Counted from the stretch's first letter, positions 12,882 to 25,984 are shown. The stretch is 64,000 bases of DNA from Amphiura filiformis (GCF_039555335.1 NC_092640.1:31006204-31070203); one strand, 5' to 3'. Program-made: numbers and translations. Notes: generated from the sequence alone by a model not told the origin.

Positions 12882-13690
12882 AGGTGGACAATTGTCAACT
12901 TGAATTAGATTTTCATCTCAATGCAACATTTTTAGGGGTGGACAATTGTCTACCCTCAGCTCTAGACAATTTTAAATTTAAACCGATTTTCATCTCAATG
13001 CAACATGTTTAGGGGTGGACAATTGTCTACCCTCAGCTGTAGACAATTTTAAATTTGAACCGATTTTTATCTCAATGCAACATGTTTAGGGGTGGACAAT
13101 TGTCTACCCTCAGCTGTAGACAATTTTAAATTTGAACCAATTTTTATCTCAATGCAACATGTTTAGGGGTGGACAATTGTCTACCCTCAGCTGTAGACAA
13201 TTTTAAATTTGAACCGATTTTTATCTCAATGCAACATGTTTAGGGATGGACAATTGTCTACCCTCAGCTGTAGACAATTTTAAATTTGAACCGATTTTCA
13301 TCTCAACGCATCATTTTTACGGGTGGACAATTGTCTACCCTCAGCTGTAGACAATTTTAAATTTGAACCGATTTTCGTCTCAATGCATCATTTTTACGGG
13401 TGGACAATTGTCTACCCTCAGCTAGATGTAAAATGATGCATTGAGATGAAAACCAGTTTAAATTTAAAGGGGTGGACAATTGTCTACCCTCAGCTGAAGA
13501 CATTGTATATTTGAACTGGTTTTCATCTGAATGCATAATTTTAAGGGTGGACAATTGTCTACCCTCAGCTAGTTGTAGACAATTATGAATTGGAACTGGT
13601 TTTCATCTGAATTAATGCAATCAATGCATCATTTTAAGGGTGGACAATTGTCTGCCCTCAGCTGTAGACAATTAACAAATGTGGTCATAA
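12882..13690. repeat. Satellite A: 77-bp tandem array
   Basis: About ten units; GGTGGACAATTGTC occurs at about 12882, 12937, 13014, 13091, 13168, 13245 (variant), 13322, 13399 and on to about 13640. The central spacing is 77 bp. Each unit has the 18-bp near-palindrome GGTGGACAATTGTCTACC, then CTCAGCTGTAGACAATTTTA, then ATCTCAATGCAACATGTTTA. One unit near 13430 contains a short inverted piece. No coding potential. The same 18-mer anchors satellite B at 55.7-57.0 kb. Confidence 0.9.
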
Positions 13691-16265
13691 TAGATATGTG
13701 TCTCTCATTCAAAACAATAGCCTTTATTGTGCTTTACTTATTTTACTTTTCAAATTGACACTCCAAAATTGAATAGAGGAATCAAGAGAACAGCTTTTAG
13801 TTTTTCAAATTGATATTAATTCATCTGAACAATTAATACAAAGTAGCCTATGATAGTAACAACAGTGGTTAATAATAAAGGATATATTTGAATATAAATC
13901 CTACTATAAATATACTAATATAAATCCTACTTGAATATAAATCCTAAAAGCCTTAAGTCATAATAAAATGTAATTCTTACCTTTCAAAGTAAAAAGAAAT
14001 GTGTTATACTGCCCTCATTGTCACATAAATATACACTAATAGTATCTAGTTTTTCCTGTCAACAATTAAATGGTTATCCTCTTCTTGATATTATCAACAC
14101 TTCAGTTAAAGCAAAACAAGAAGGCTGGTCTTTACAAGTATTAAAATGTTATTCCAAAATTGTATGTCCCAGGCATAAATTTCTTATGATATTGTTAATA
14201 AAAATTGCTGATATAACTAAAACCAGTGGCCCCAATGAATTTAGCATAGGTCCCACTCATCTCAGCAAAGTTTTCACCATCGCTATCACAGAAAGTGCCA
14301 TGACTGGGAAGTCATTATTAAAGTAGTGTTGAGAGATTTTGTGAGAGTATCAAACAAGAAATTGTTACTTTATATAGACATAATTATTTCATAGTTCGAG
14401 TCCAATTAAAACAGCATTTACTGTGGACGTTTTGAAATCTGTCAGATTTCTTTATCAACACTCTGATGTTATTATTTTGTTTTAAAAGTATAGATACTCA
14501 AAAACCCTTTGAACAGTATATACTCAAAAAGCGTTTTGAACAATAATTCACTAACAGAATCCATTAGAAGGATTAAAATGCACATGAACATTATACATGA
14601 CTTGTATGCAAAACAGCTTTTGATTAAATGAAAGTACATTCCTTCTGAAATCTCTCAATATAATATATTATTTTTGTTCTTTTCAATGAAAATACAGCTA
14701 TGGTATACAAATTGTATTCTACTATATATGTGAACTTCCTAGCTCTTCTTGCCACTAGATATTATCATATTATTGTCTTAAGTGGACAACACTATGATCA
14801 ACATTTATCATTTTAACCACTATCATAATCATTCCACAAAACAATGAAAGTTCCAGTGTAAGACCATGAAAAAAAAACCTGTCTACCATTGAACAGACTT
14901 AAAACTCTGTGGACTAAATTAAAAAAAAAACTTTTGTGCAAATAACACTAAAAATAACCAAAATCTGTAAATATTTTGCAATTTTGTGAAATACCAAAAA
15001 AATTGTTCCTGAAATGTCCAAGATTTGGGTATTTATTTGCACAGGAAAAATTTTAAAAATCAAATTTAAAATTTAAAAATCTAGGTCGGTCAGGCTTGTA
15101 GAACAGGGGTTTTTTTGTGGCCTTGGTCTCAGTTTTCCCCTTCATTCCGCTACATGTAGTACAGTGTGTTCACTAAATGCATATTATAATAATTAACAAA
15201 TTTAGATCTACATCATAGGCCTGCAAACAAAGTATATATGTATGATCTTCCATTTGTCGATTCATGTTCATTAACTGAGAAGTGGGTCTTTTGAAAGAAG
15301 GGATTGGAATTACACGGTGCAACATGCAGTAAACATATAGTAGGCCTATATATAAATTTTCAGTCCTGTGAAATAAATTTCAATAGTTTGATGTTCTCAT
15401 ATTAAATACAAACTGTACATGCATTCATTTTTCAACCAAGTTACATGCAACATGTAGCTGCCATTTGCCAGCTCTAACACAAGCATGCTGACAAACTGTG
15501 TTTATATGCATAATGCATACATGTACATTATGCATGATCAATGTTACATGTTCAATTTTATATCATGACCATGGAAGTACACAAATTGATTTCATAGTAG
15601 TATACTCTTTTCATTACATCGATCTCATCAAAATAATTATAAAGGTGTGTGTCTGATACTCAAAACGAAATGGCTATATATCTCTGATCATGTCATTTGC
15701 ACTGTGTCAAACAAGAGCACCAATGGTGCTGTAGCTCATTTTCCTTAATTAAATATGCAAATTAGTTAATTAATATGCTTAACATTTGAGTATTTTTTGT
15801 TTAAATGAGCTAAAATGATGAGCATACAGGTAGGACTGGGCCAGCATTTTTCTACCGTCTTACCAACATCTCTTCCTAACAAAACTTTAAACCAATGAAC
15901 AAAGAATCTGCCAAGGAGTATGAAATAAATATACGTATATTTGAATCTCTGGTAACTGCATTCAGGGACATTTATACATAAGACATAAAGTTACTGAAAT
16001 CATCATACGATCACTGAATGATCCCACATGATATCAAATAGTATTTACTGATGTTCTTAGGGTCTTTTATTTGTATGATACATGTACTACACCCAGTGGC
16101 GGTGCCAGGGGGCATGAGGGGGCACATGCAGGTTGTTGTTAATAAATTAAACATATTGAAACTATAAACTCTGATTTCAAGGGAATGTAAAGCTTGCATT
16201 TGGAAGAGACAGGCTTTTCACTAAACATGAGACATGGTGGATACTAAGAGTGTTGATACAGTGTG
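13691..16265. other. AT-rich stretch, no gene recognised
   Basis: Open frames up to 102 codons (14018-14326) have no family signature or splice context I can support. One short hairpin (GAGCACCAATGGTGCT, ~15714) and an isolated hAT-like end (CAGTGGCGGTGCCAGGGGG, 16094) occur without partners. Confidence 0.45.
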
Positions 16266-16774
16266 TACAGGGTGTACCAAAATAGGTTATATGTGAAGTT
16301 TTAATATGATAGTTCAAGGGAAGCTTTGAACACAACATGGGAAGGGTGTCAAAAGCACCTACAATCCAAGTATTGCCTAATACAAAATTAACACAAGCAC
16401 CCATTTCTTTTTATTTTGCTACCTCAAAATCTTATTTTATGCTTATTTTTCATGTTTGAACTCATTGCCAAAAGAAAATTCAAAAATAAGATATTGCACA
16501 CCATAAATAATTGAATAAAACTCGCCCGCCCTGCTGATGAGGCCTTAGCAATTACCTTCCCTAATGCATAAAAGTGCTCACTGAACCTCATTTGCATATT
16601 ATGAGGGTAAACGGCTCGCTCAGGAATGTGAAGAATCAATGCAAACTTATTGTGCATTCTATGACCATTAGATTCACTGTGGTACTGGAAGAGGGTTCAA
16701 AGATTGGCATAAAAAGGAAATTTGACTTATTAAACAATAAAATTTAAATGTAACCTTTTTTGGGACACCCGGTA
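16266..16774. mobile_element. Tc1/mariner-like MITE (~509 bp)
   Basis: The left end TACAGGGTGTACCAAAATAG and the right end (TTTTTTGGGACACCCGGTA) are imperfect inverted repeats of about 28 bp, and both ends finish in TA. The CAGGGTGTCCCAAAA motif is typical of mariner-type elements. The two minus-strand open frames inside (75 and 77 codons) show no DDE transposase motif, so I regard the element as non-autonomous. Confidence 0.6.
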
Positions 16775-16945
16775 CATCCTATCGGTACATGCACACTGCT
16801 GCAGTGACAAAGCAACATAAAAGTACCGAGGCATATCACAACATAATGTTTAACAACTAAGGCCTACTACATATACTACAAAATGATCAGCTTTTAAATA
16901 TCAAAAAGGGTACAAATTGAAATAATCTGATTTGTATATACAGTT

Positions 16946-17939
16946 CCCAGTGGGCACAGGTTAGGATTTCGACGTTGTATCAACGTTGATACAACGTCGA
17001 AATATAACCTAACCTGATTTCAACCCGATTTCAACCTAGAGATTGGTTGAAATCAGGTCGACATTTCAACGTCGATACAACGTTGAAATTTCAACCTGAT
17101 TTCAACCATGTTTCAACAAACTTTCAATGCAAAATTAGGAGGTTGAAATCAGGTTGAAACTTCAACGTTGATACAACGTTGAAATTTCAACCTGATTTCA
17201 ACCAATGTTTCAATGCACAACTTAATGACCTTACATAAAATATTATTAGGACGAAATATGCATATGCCTAGTATAATACATGTTTAAAGGTCGATAGCAT
17301 TGAAATTTTAGCCAAGTTTTTCTATATATCCAGGCCGCATGATCTAACGATTTAAACCGAACTTCCGTTCCCTTCTTCAAGTGGCGCGCGCGGCGTGCAC
17401 TACCTCAAATACTTACGCGAAAACACCGGGTGGTACGGGGTACCCAGTGGGCACAGGTTAGGATTTCGACGTTGTTTCAACGTTGATACAACGTCGAAAT
17501 CTAACCTAACCTGATTTCAACCCGATTTCAACCTAGAGATTGGTTGAAATCAGGTTGAAATTTCAACTTCGATACAACGTTGAGATTTCAACCTGATTTC
17601 AACCATGTTTCAACCAACTTTCAATGCAAAAATTAAGGAGGTTGAAATCAGGTTGAAACTTCAACGTTGATACAACGTTGAAATTTTAACCTGATTTCAA
17701 CCAATGTTTCAATGCACAACTAAATGACCTTACATAAAATATTATTAGGACGAAATACGCATATGCCTAGTATAATACATGTTTAAAGGTCGATAGCATT
17801 GAAATTTTACCCAAGTTTTTCTATATATCCAGGCCGCATGATCTAACGATTTAAACCGAACTTCCGTTCCCTTCTTCAAGTGGCGCGCGCGGCGTGCACT
17901 ACCTCAAATACTTACGCGAAAACACCGGGTGGTACGGGG
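16946..17939. repeat. Duplicated left-terminal block, 2 x 497 bp
   Basis: 16946-17442 and 17443-17939 are nearly identical. Each runs from CCCAGTGGGCACAGG through the TTGAAATCAGGTTGAAA repeats and an AT-rich stretch to a GC-rich tail (GTGGCGCGCGCGGCGTGCAC) ending ACACCGGGTGGTACGGGGTA. The second copy leads directly into body 1. Body 2 lacks this block. Confidence 0.9.
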
Positions 17940-18299
17940 TATGCCCCGTCGCCGCTCAATTGGCGGGCTGATGTTGATATGGGAATTCCTACAACATGGT
18001 GAAGTTGGAGCAAAAGACGTTCACAAACACTTGTTAGGGGGGGGGGGGACTGATACAAAAGGGTGGGAGGGGCTTTAGTTTTGACCCTCCTAGGGGTAGA
18101 GGAGGGGCCTTGAAAAAAATGACCAAAAATTCTCCCAGGAAAATTGAGTTTATATGATTTTCTCTGGGATTGACCCATAATTTTCATGTCAAAGTGGGGG
18201 GAGGCTGAATTTTTAGAGATCTGAAAGGGGGCGAAAAACTGTGTTTGTGATCGGTCCCTAATATGCCTATTCGCATATCTTCTAACTATTTTACTAACC

Positions 18300-18480
18300 C
18301 GATCATATCGCCCCGGGGTATTGCCCGGGTATCACCGCGGCGGCATAGCCGGCGTCAGTAGCTACGAGATCGGCAGATCGAGGTCGGCACCCATACGCGG
18401 GAGGCAACCGGGTGCGGGAGTGGGTGGGCCGGCCGCATCATAGGCCTATGTTGTCGATCATAGTCGGAGAAAGCAGGGGA
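18300..18480. repeat. GC-rich block, inverted partner of 26.5-26.8 kb
   Basis: CGGCACCCATACGCGGGAGG (from about 18385), followed by CAACCGGGTG, is the near-exact reverse complement of sequence at about 26695-26727. The body therefore has an inner inverted repeat inside the terminal one. The matching block of body 2 is at about 27600-27665. Confidence 0.7.
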
Positions 18481-18557
18481 GAGTTAGGGGGGGCACGCCC
18501 TCTCTAATTTTTTTCATGGGGACGGCAAGTGTTTATAGGTAGGCCTATACCGCACGT

Positions 18558-19390
18558 TTGCAAGATATTGTGGGTGGGTACGTACACGCGTGCACAATTG
18601 TGTTAACAAGCGTTCGCAAATGTTTGCGAGTACGCACTCATGTTTACAAGTGTTCATGGGTACGCTTGCGTACATTGCCGGTACGCACACACGTTCGCAA
18701 GTGTTTGCGAATACGCACGCGCGTGCGCAATTGTTTATGGGTACGCATGCACATGTTCAAGTCTTTGTAGGTACGCACATGCGTTTGCAAGTTATTGCGG
18801 GTACGCACGCGCGTTCGCAAGTGCTTGCAAGTACACATATTATGCATACACAAGTGTTTGCAAGTACAAACGCACGTTGCGGGTACGCATGCCCGTTCCC
18901 AAGTGTTTGGGAGTATACGCACGCACGTTCGCAAGTGTTTGCGTGAATACACTAGTTCTCAAGTGTTTATGCGTACGCATGCACGTTCGCAAGTGTTTGC
19001 AAGTACGCAAGCGTATGCGCAAGTGTTTATGGGTACACAAGCGTATGCGCAAGTGTTTATGGGTACGCACACGCATGCGCAAGTGTTTATGGGTACGCCC
19101 TTGTGTTCGAAAGTTATTGCACGTACGTTACGCAATCGAATTTGCAAGTGTTTTCGAGTACGCATGCCCGTTCGCAAGTGTTTATGGGTGCGCGAAAGTT
19201 ATTACGGGTACGCATGCGAGTTCGCAAGTGTTTGCAAGTGCACACTCGCGTTCACAAGTGTTTATATGTACGCACGCACATTTGCAAATTATTGAAGGTA
19301 CGTACGCGCGTGCACAAGTGTTTGTGAGTACGCACGTGCCTTCACAAGTGTTTATGGGTAGGCCTACGCACACGCGAGTGCAAAACTGAT
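18558..19390. repeat. 36-bp GC-rich minisatellite, ~23 units
   Basis: The repeating core is CGTTCGCAAGTGTTTGCGGG followed by TACGCACGCA, with a unit of about 36 bp and many single-base variants. Because 36 is divisible by three and the unit lacks stops in several frames, it stays open in several frames on both strands (up to 249 codons). This is a property of the repeat, not evidence of a protein. A second copy lies at 27783-28570. Confidence 0.9.
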
Positions 19391-20599
19391 GCCACTGCCA
19401 CGAGCGGGATGGCGCATCAATCAATGACATAATGCCATGAATGTGTCCGTTTGTTTGAACTTGATGTAGGATCTGGATTTGGATCTGGATCTGTGGAGAT
19501 CATTTATAGGCGCGGCAAGCAGTGAATTAATTCTGCATCACGCTAGACTTGTAGGCTAGTCGGCCTAGGCCTATATCTGAAACATGTTGAAAAACTATTT
19601 CAAATTTTTGGATATTCGTTAGTTCTGGTCGCATTTTGACCTAAAAACATGTTTCTAATCCTAGATCACCATGTTTGGACATTCAAAAGTTTAAAAAATT
19701 TGGATTAAAATTGTAGTAGTATCGCTTTCGCCCAACACTTTTCCAGAACGGATATTGCCATCAGTAAGCAAAAGGAGTTGTACGCGACGTGTGTGACGAA
19801 CATGAACTTGAGGCCTAAATTTGCAAATAAAACAGGTTAGTAAACATTTAAATTTTCTTTAAAGGTCTACTTGACTTTTGGACACATTGCTGGATGATAT
19901 TTCAACTTGGTTTTCCATTATGTGTCATCAGGATATGTTAAAATAGTTAAGCTTACTGAGCAGTTAATACATGCCTGCTGCACATGACATGCATGCTGTA
20001 CAATCATGAATGCACCATTCGACAGACACGAAACAGTGCCTTGAAGTTGACATGCTTAGTATTTAAGGACTTGTACTTTGTACAAAACCCAGTCATGCCA
20101 GTTTGGAATATTTGCTGCGGGCAATCAGGCCCGTAGTCTGGATTATTTGGGGAAGTGGACTTTTTCAAAATTTGGAACTTTTTGGACTGGGCGGATTTGG
20201 ACAATTTTGAACGGACCAAGAAGGCATAAAAAAGGTGGTGCTGGCTACGGGCCTGGGGGAAATGCAAATGTTTATTGTATAATTAAGAAACTATGCCCCT
20301 AGGCCTAGCCCTAGCCTAGTCATATCGTGCAGCAATGCTCATGTTCTAGGTCATTACAATCGGCAATTTTTAATTTGCGATTGTACTGTTTTTGGTCAGT
20401 TTTTCTTCTTTCATTCTTTCTTCTGTCTAACCTATAACGAGCCATCGGCCCATCGTAACCATATGCTCTAGGCCAGTGTCCAACTCGGGGTCAAAGGTCA
20501 TAGGTCATTTATGGCCTAAATGTGATTTTCACTAAAAATGCTTCATCTTCCACAAATTACATAATACAATGACGTCACTTGCATACCTGCATCGCCTTA
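19391..20599. other. Unique body-1 sequence, no gene
   Basis: Includes a (GGATCT)n-like patch near 19465, AGGCCTA palindromes and a stretch that in body 2 is longer by a segment containing TTTTTCGCTCGCTGCGCTCG. Frames of 60-90 codons are unsupported. Confidence 0.5.
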
Positions 20600-20747
20600 T
20601 GCTTGTTTCATACTACCCTGCCGCTTGCCGCTGAGCGGCGTGGCGCACGCGTATTGCAGACAAATGGACACAATCAAGGCTTGTCATTGGTTGAAACACC
20701 CTGCCGCTTGCCGCAGCGGCAAGCGGCAGGAAAGTATGCTGGAGGCT
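20600..20747. mobile_element. 148-bp MITE with TTA target duplication
   Basis: Present in body 1 and absent from body 2, where the site reads CGCC-TTA-GCC (about 30281-30290). In body 1 the element is flanked by TTA on both sides (20597-20599 and 20748-20750). The ends TGCTTGTTTCATACTACCCTG-like and AGGAAAGTATGCTGGAGGCT are imperfect inverted repeats. The interior has the palindrome TGCCGCTTGCCGC/GCGGCAAGCGGCA. A 3-bp TWA duplication is the signature of PIF/Harbinger elements. Confidence 0.75.
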
Positions 20748-20769
20748 TTAGCCAGTGTCTAAAAGTTGT

Positions 20770-21400
20770 ACAAAGAATTGGGGTCAAAGGTCATTAAGGG
20801 GGTAAAATCTCACAATTGCATTATCTCGACATCCGTAATGGGTATGGGGCTCAAACTCGGTGACAACAAATCTCATGACCAGGGGAACATTTTACAGGGT
20901 CAGGTCAAAGGTCAAATTTTAGAAATGCATTTTCTGTACATCTGTAAGGGGTACGGGACTCAAACTCTGACAACAAACTTAATGACCAGGGAATATATTG
21001 AACACTTTGCAGGGGTCAGGTCAAAGGTTATCTTGGGTCAAATCTTATAATTTCTTCTTCTGGACTCAAACTCAGTGACAGCAAATCTCATGACCAGGGG
21101 AACATTTTGCAGGGGTCAGTGAGTTCAAAGGTCATGCAGAGGTCGAATTTTAGAAATGCATTTTTTGGACATCTGTAAGGGGTACGAGGCTCAAACTAGG
21201 TGACAACAAAATTAATGACCAGGGGGGATATGTTGGAACACTTTGCAGGGGTCAGGTCAAAGGTTAACTGGGGTCAAATCTTATACCGTAATTTCATTTT
21301 TTGTAATGGATATGGGGGCTCAATTTCGGTGACAACAAACCTCGTGACCCGGGAAACATTAAGGTCAAAGGTCAGGTCAAATGGTCATTAAAGAGTTACA
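20770..21400. repeat. Degenerate tandem array rich in AGGTCAAAGGTCA
   Basis: Units of roughly 110-130 bp contain ACTCGGTGACAACAAATCTC, ATGACCAGGG, ACATTTTGCAGGGGTCAGGT and CAAAGGTCA. Direct repeats of the AGGTCA half-site with one-base spacing occur or nearly occur at about 20775, 20901, 21016, 21124, 21254 and 21361. The last reads AGGTCAAAGGTCAGGTCA. The body-2 copy is at 30770-31385. Confidence 0.75.
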
Positions 21401-21763
21401 TGCCTTGCGATTGTCTGCGCTCTGTGAGCGCAAATCATTATCTCTAGTGTATTTTTTTTAGACATTAAGTTACTGGTAGGGCAGACTAGATGTGTCTTTG
21501 ATGATTTGACATGAATTTCAATGTCAAAATGACAATGAGTTTTAAAAATAATATACTGAGTGATAGTGATACCAAGTTTGTGGAAGTCCACATCCCACTG
21601 ACAAAATGATATTTTAATAAGCGCAGAATTATGAAGAATACAGGGCCCAGGAGCCTATAAATATGGCTAGGCGTAAATAGTAGTACAAGTAATATTTAGT
21701 TAGTAATCTTAGGACAAGGCTAGTGGAATTTGTGGAATAAAGCTTTTTTCAAATAAATAGAGC

Positions 21764-22635
21764 TTAAGAGCTCGGATAGCAACGTTTTCACGTATTTTGT
21801 GTGGGACCTGAGAGCACATCAGACATATCTAATTGCATTTTGATTTGAATACGAGGAGTGTCCTTCTAGTACGGTATCAAATAATTTTGATTTTTTGAAA
21901 TTCGAGATTAAAAATTGATATTTTTGAAACAGTCCTCGAAGTAAATTCTATAAATCTAATGATATATACTTAAAGTGTATGTAGCTGGGACGAAGATATA
22001 GATTGTTCCCCGACAAAATTTAGGTCTTTTGGGGAAAAATCTATATATGAAAGGTCAAAATTGTCAATTGATAGTTGGCTTTTCATCCCAGCTACATACA
22101 CTTCAAGTAGATATCATTCGATTTATTAAGTTTACTTTGAGAAAATTCTGTTAAATGTCAAAAATTGCCATTTTTAATAATTTGCCCCAAAATCTTTATT
22201 GCATCGCGAATTTCAATAAATTTAAATTATTAAATATATCAGAAGGACATCCCTCCCCCTATTCAAAATTATCGATATGTCTGATGAGCTCTGCTCTAAG
22301 CGCGCTTCAGACTCCGAGTATTGTACGTACAATATTGTATGTACAATATGTACGTTATTTAATCTATTGCCATTCTATTTCCAGTAATGTTTAAGTTCTA
22401 ACGAATGTTTGATGACGAAAAATCGATAATATGTTACATACAATATCTAGCAGAAATATATTATCGATTTTACGTCATCAAACATTCGTTAGAACTTAAA
22501 CATTACTGGAAATAGAATGGCAATAGATTAAATAACGTACATATTGTACATACAATATTGTACGTACAATAAAAAGTCTGTATACTGCTTAAGGTCCCAC
22601 AATAAATGTGCAAAGATGGGTGACCGACTCCTTAA
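21764..22635. mobile_element. TTAA foldback MITE, interrupted by a nested element
   Basis: TTAA-bounded foldback of the family seen complete at 54.9 kb. The left end has TTTTGTGTGGGACCTGAGAG and the right end CCCACAATAAATGTGC before TTAA (22632-22635). The middle is an inverted repeat (AGCTGGGACGAAGATATAGA on one side, TCTATATATGAAAGGTCAAA on the other). A 290-bp MITE interrupts the right arm. The body-2 counterpart is truncated on the right (31750-32290). Confidence 0.7.
22300..22589. mobile_element. 290-bp near-perfect palindromic MITE with TAA duplication
   Basis: The arms fold back almost completely: ATTGTACGTACAATATTG, TAATGTTTAAGTTCTAACGA and GATGACG on the left are matched in reverse on the right, with a small loop near 22430-22450. 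It is flanked by TAA (22297-22299 and 22590-22592). Other copies of the host foldback read GCTC-TAA-TGTCCC at this point, so they are empty sites. Fits PIF/Harbinger-type TWA insertion. Confidence 0.8.
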
Positions 22636-25163
22636 CATAACTTTAGGCTAGCTTGACATAAAATATCTATGCAATGAATAATAACTATACTACATGAGTA
22701 CTGGCCTACATTTACGTATCTTCTGCTTTAATCATGTTAATGTTCGCTTGTGCTTCCTTGGTAGGCCTAGTTGCAACCGCTTAGTAAACATAACGGGGGA
22801 GGCCTATATCTAATCTTTTCTGAGAGACTTAAGGTTAAATTACAAAGATAATCATAGGACCCATATATTAATAATCTACTTATCTTCGTTTTTAATAGGC
22901 TAAATGAATTATGAACTTTATTCAGTATTAGAAAGAAAGTGAGGCTATTTTTAATTTTTCATTAAACTTATCACTGCTCTATGTCAAAAATATCATGTTC
23001 TCTGAGTATGCCTACTTTAAACATGTGCAAGCATGAGCCAATTAGTGTTGAACTCTTTTTAGGTAGATTTTTTAGGCAGAAGATTTCACATCCCCAAATA
23101 ATGTCTCTAGTCTAAAGCATGTGTATAAAGGAGCAAAAATAAGTTATAATTTCCTCTTTTTGGTCCCAAGAATGGCCCTAAGAATTGTTCAGCAGAATGA
23201 CCCTAAACAGTCAGGAGTAACAGGTCTACCTTCAGTAGGCCTATGACTATTTTACATTAAGCATATTAATCGTGCTGCAAGTCTATGTCAAATATAATGT
23301 TTTTGTATGTGTATTTTTTAAATCCCTAAGTTGTTATTTTTGTCGTTACAGCTGACGTGTTGTTGTGCCACGTGACAATGGAATCAAAACAAGATTGGCC
23401 ATGCAATAGACAGACTAGTCCATGAAAATGTACAATGTATAAAGCATCAACAAAATTGACTTAACTTAGACAGTTTAGATGCAGCCAAAGATTTCGGATG
23501 AACTAACAACTTGAGAGAGCCATAATTGTAATACAAGAGCATGGTCAAATCAAAGATGGAGTAAACTGGCACGGCATGGCATGGACCAACTCCTCCCGGG
23601 CAACTCCTACACTGAATAAAGTCCATCGTTGAGCAGTTGCTGCCACATACTACTCATCCGTTCAAGATCTAACTTAAGTTGTTAGTCATCATTCATTCCA
23701 TATCGCCCGCAGATGGAATGAACTCACGCCTCACATTCCAGGAACTGTGAAATGGACCAGCTTCAAAAAGTGTTTTGGTCAAAAATGTGATTTTTGGTCA
23801 AAAAATGTGCAAACCCATCAGCTTAATGATAACAGCTGTTCTTGCCTTGATATGTGTCTTGACATAGAAAGAACTAAGCAAGCAAATACAGATTCTGGTC
23901 TAGATGTTCTTAATATTGGTATTGATGACATCATCAATGCGATATAAGCCTACTGATAGGGTTGACGTTTTCGATGCTTATCTCCTTCAGCTAAAACTGA
24001 GCACGACAAGGATCCTTTGAATACGTTGAAGGGTGGATTGCAAACGCAGAACAGCTATTGATCACACTATCTGTATTATTATGATCTGATCATCAGTCTA
24101 AGAAAGCTCTGTGAAGTTCTTCGATGAGAAAAATAGAAGTATTCAGTTGTATAATCTGTTAACAATTTTCAGTTTAGTTATACGTGTAAAAGTCAGGACT
24201 TAGAAACCATAATTATGTTAAAGATATGGTATCAGAAGTTTTAAGTAAATTGTAACGTGAAAAGAAGAAAAACTTGAGATTTTTACTCAAGATTTTTACG
24301 CAAGCCAGGGGAAACCCTATATTAACATTAAGTATAATGGGCACATTGCATCCAGTACATTCTTAAAAGGTTCCAAAAGGGTCAAGTTCTAAAGTGTCCT
24401 CCTAGTATATATATAGGCCTATGGATAACCCTCGCACTTTAACACAAACAGCTTTCTGAAAATTCACGAGTTCTTTTGAGAACCATCACAAATCTAATGT
24501 AGAGCTCTAACACTTTTTAAACAAATACACACGTTTTAAAGGAAGGCTCCGCCTATCACAACATTATTCCCTATTATATGTAAGAAAAATAATTATCATG
24601 CACGAATCACGTGGTTTTATCTAAAACAAACTCATGGCGACCATGTGATTCGTGCTTGATTATTATTTTTCTAACATAAATTTATAAGGCACGATGTTAT
24701 GATTGCCGGAGACTCCTTAAAGTGCTTAGGAATAAAAGAAAATACTGTTTTCCACATTTTCACGAAACGATAGGTATTTTTGGCAACTCCAACTCCTAAA
24801 CATCACAAATCACAAATAAAAAGCTTACGAGATCTAATTTCTAAAAGTTTAAAATGACTTTCAGCACAAAATTCCAAGCAGCCTTGAATTTTCGATGTGT
24901 GACACACATCTTCATGGTAGGAAGTCCTGTGATGTTGTTACTTGTTACATATCTAAACATGTATAGCTAAACGTTAGCAGTGTTGAAGACGGGGTATAAG
25001 TGTTCAGGATGCGTTTAGATACAAATTGTATCAAAGTATGATACATGTAACCATGGTAACGTAACTCTGGTAAGGACGGAGCTGATTTTATTTTGGATTT
25101 GCGATGTGTAGGAGAATATGTTTCAAAATATGAAACCATAACTTACCCTGAATTCAAACTCTA
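22636..25163. other. Unique body-1 sequence, no supported gene
   Basis: Matches about 32280-34898 of body 2. A 66-codon frame (23747-23947) is shared with body 2, but the three residue positions that differ are all replacements, so it does not look selected. One hairpin-like pair (GCACGAATCACGTGGTTTTA / ACCATGTGATTCGTGCTTGA) sits at about 24600-24660. Confidence 0.5.
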
Positions 25164-25510
25164 TTAAGGGATGGAGTATGAACGTTTGGACAGTATTTAT
25201 TGTGGGACTTTTGATTTGTTGCAATTTTGATTTGTTGAAATTCGCAATGTAATACACATTTTATAGCAAATCATTAAAAATTGATATTTTTGATATTTAA
25301 CAGTACTCGAAGTTAACTTCATAAATCTGATGATTTATACTTGAGGTGTATGTAGGTGGGATGAAAAAACCGACGATCAATTGAAAATTTTGACCTTTCG
25401 TATTGAAGATATAGATTTTTTTTCCCAAACACCAAAAAAATTGGTCTTTTTGGGAAAAAATCTATATCTTCAATATGAAAGGTCAAAATGTTCAATGTTT
25501 CAAGTGTTTT
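25164..25510. mobile_element. TTAA foldback MITE, right part missing
   Basis: Starts TTAAGGGATGGAGTATGAACG, continues TATTTATTGTGGGAC and reaches the central inverted repeat (GAAGATATAGATTTTTTTTC / AAAAAATCTATATCTTCAAT). It then jumps to unrelated sequence. The body-2 copy (34899-35462) keeps its right end. Confidence 0.65.
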
Positions 25511-25599
25511 TGGTGTTTTCCAGCTAAGGCGGCAGCCACTATGAAAGTGGCTATACCATCTTGAAAAATTACGTCATATCCAAAATTGTTCTGCAGCTA

Positions 25600-25810
25600 G
25601 AGCACTATAATATTCCTGGTTGATTTTATACCAATAATAGGTGAAAGAAGTGTCCTGTATGTACATGTTGTCAACTCTATAATAACATGTTAAAATATCG
25701 TGTATCTATTTTTCAAAAGTGTTTTTAGAACGTTATTAAAACGGTTTTATACCCTTTATATAAACCAACAATAAAACGTTATATGTAAAATGTTTTGTGT
25801 TTGCTGGGCA
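25600..25810. mobile_element. Right-end remnant of a CCCAGCAAACAC-type MITE
   Basis: Ends ATGTTTTGTGTTTGCTGGG, the complement of the CCCAGCAAACACAAAA left terminus seen at 60517. It is preceded by ACGTTATTAAAACGGTTTTA-like repeats. The left terminus is absent. The same remnant is in body 2, ending near 36045. Confidence 0.55.
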
Positions 25811-25984
25811 ACTCAACTTGCAGGCTCTGCGACGACGTTGAAAAATTGATATGATGATGATATCAAAAATAAATTTCAAAGTTCAAGGTAACTCGACTTA
25901 TTGAGGCTTTTACGATAAACTGATATAAAAAGGTGAGAAATTAGCAAAATCGAATACTAAGAAGATTGCCCAAAGTTGCATGTT

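Noticed and set aside
14018..14326. 102-codon frame
   Set aside because: No family motif, no supporting splice signals, AT-rich background.
16094..16112. hAT-like end CAGTGGCGGTGCCAGGGGG
   Set aside because: No matching inverted end or target duplication found nearby.
18590..19389. Long overlapping frames (up to 249 codons) in the 36-bp array and their body-2 equivalents
   Set aside because: Open in several frames on both strands because the repeat unit lacks stops; no non-repetitive domain or start context.
23747..23947. 66-codon frame shared with 33438-33638
   Set aside because: Conserved only because the bodies are duplicates; the three residues that differ are replacements with no silent changes noted, and it overlaps the TTTTTGGTCAAAAATG string.
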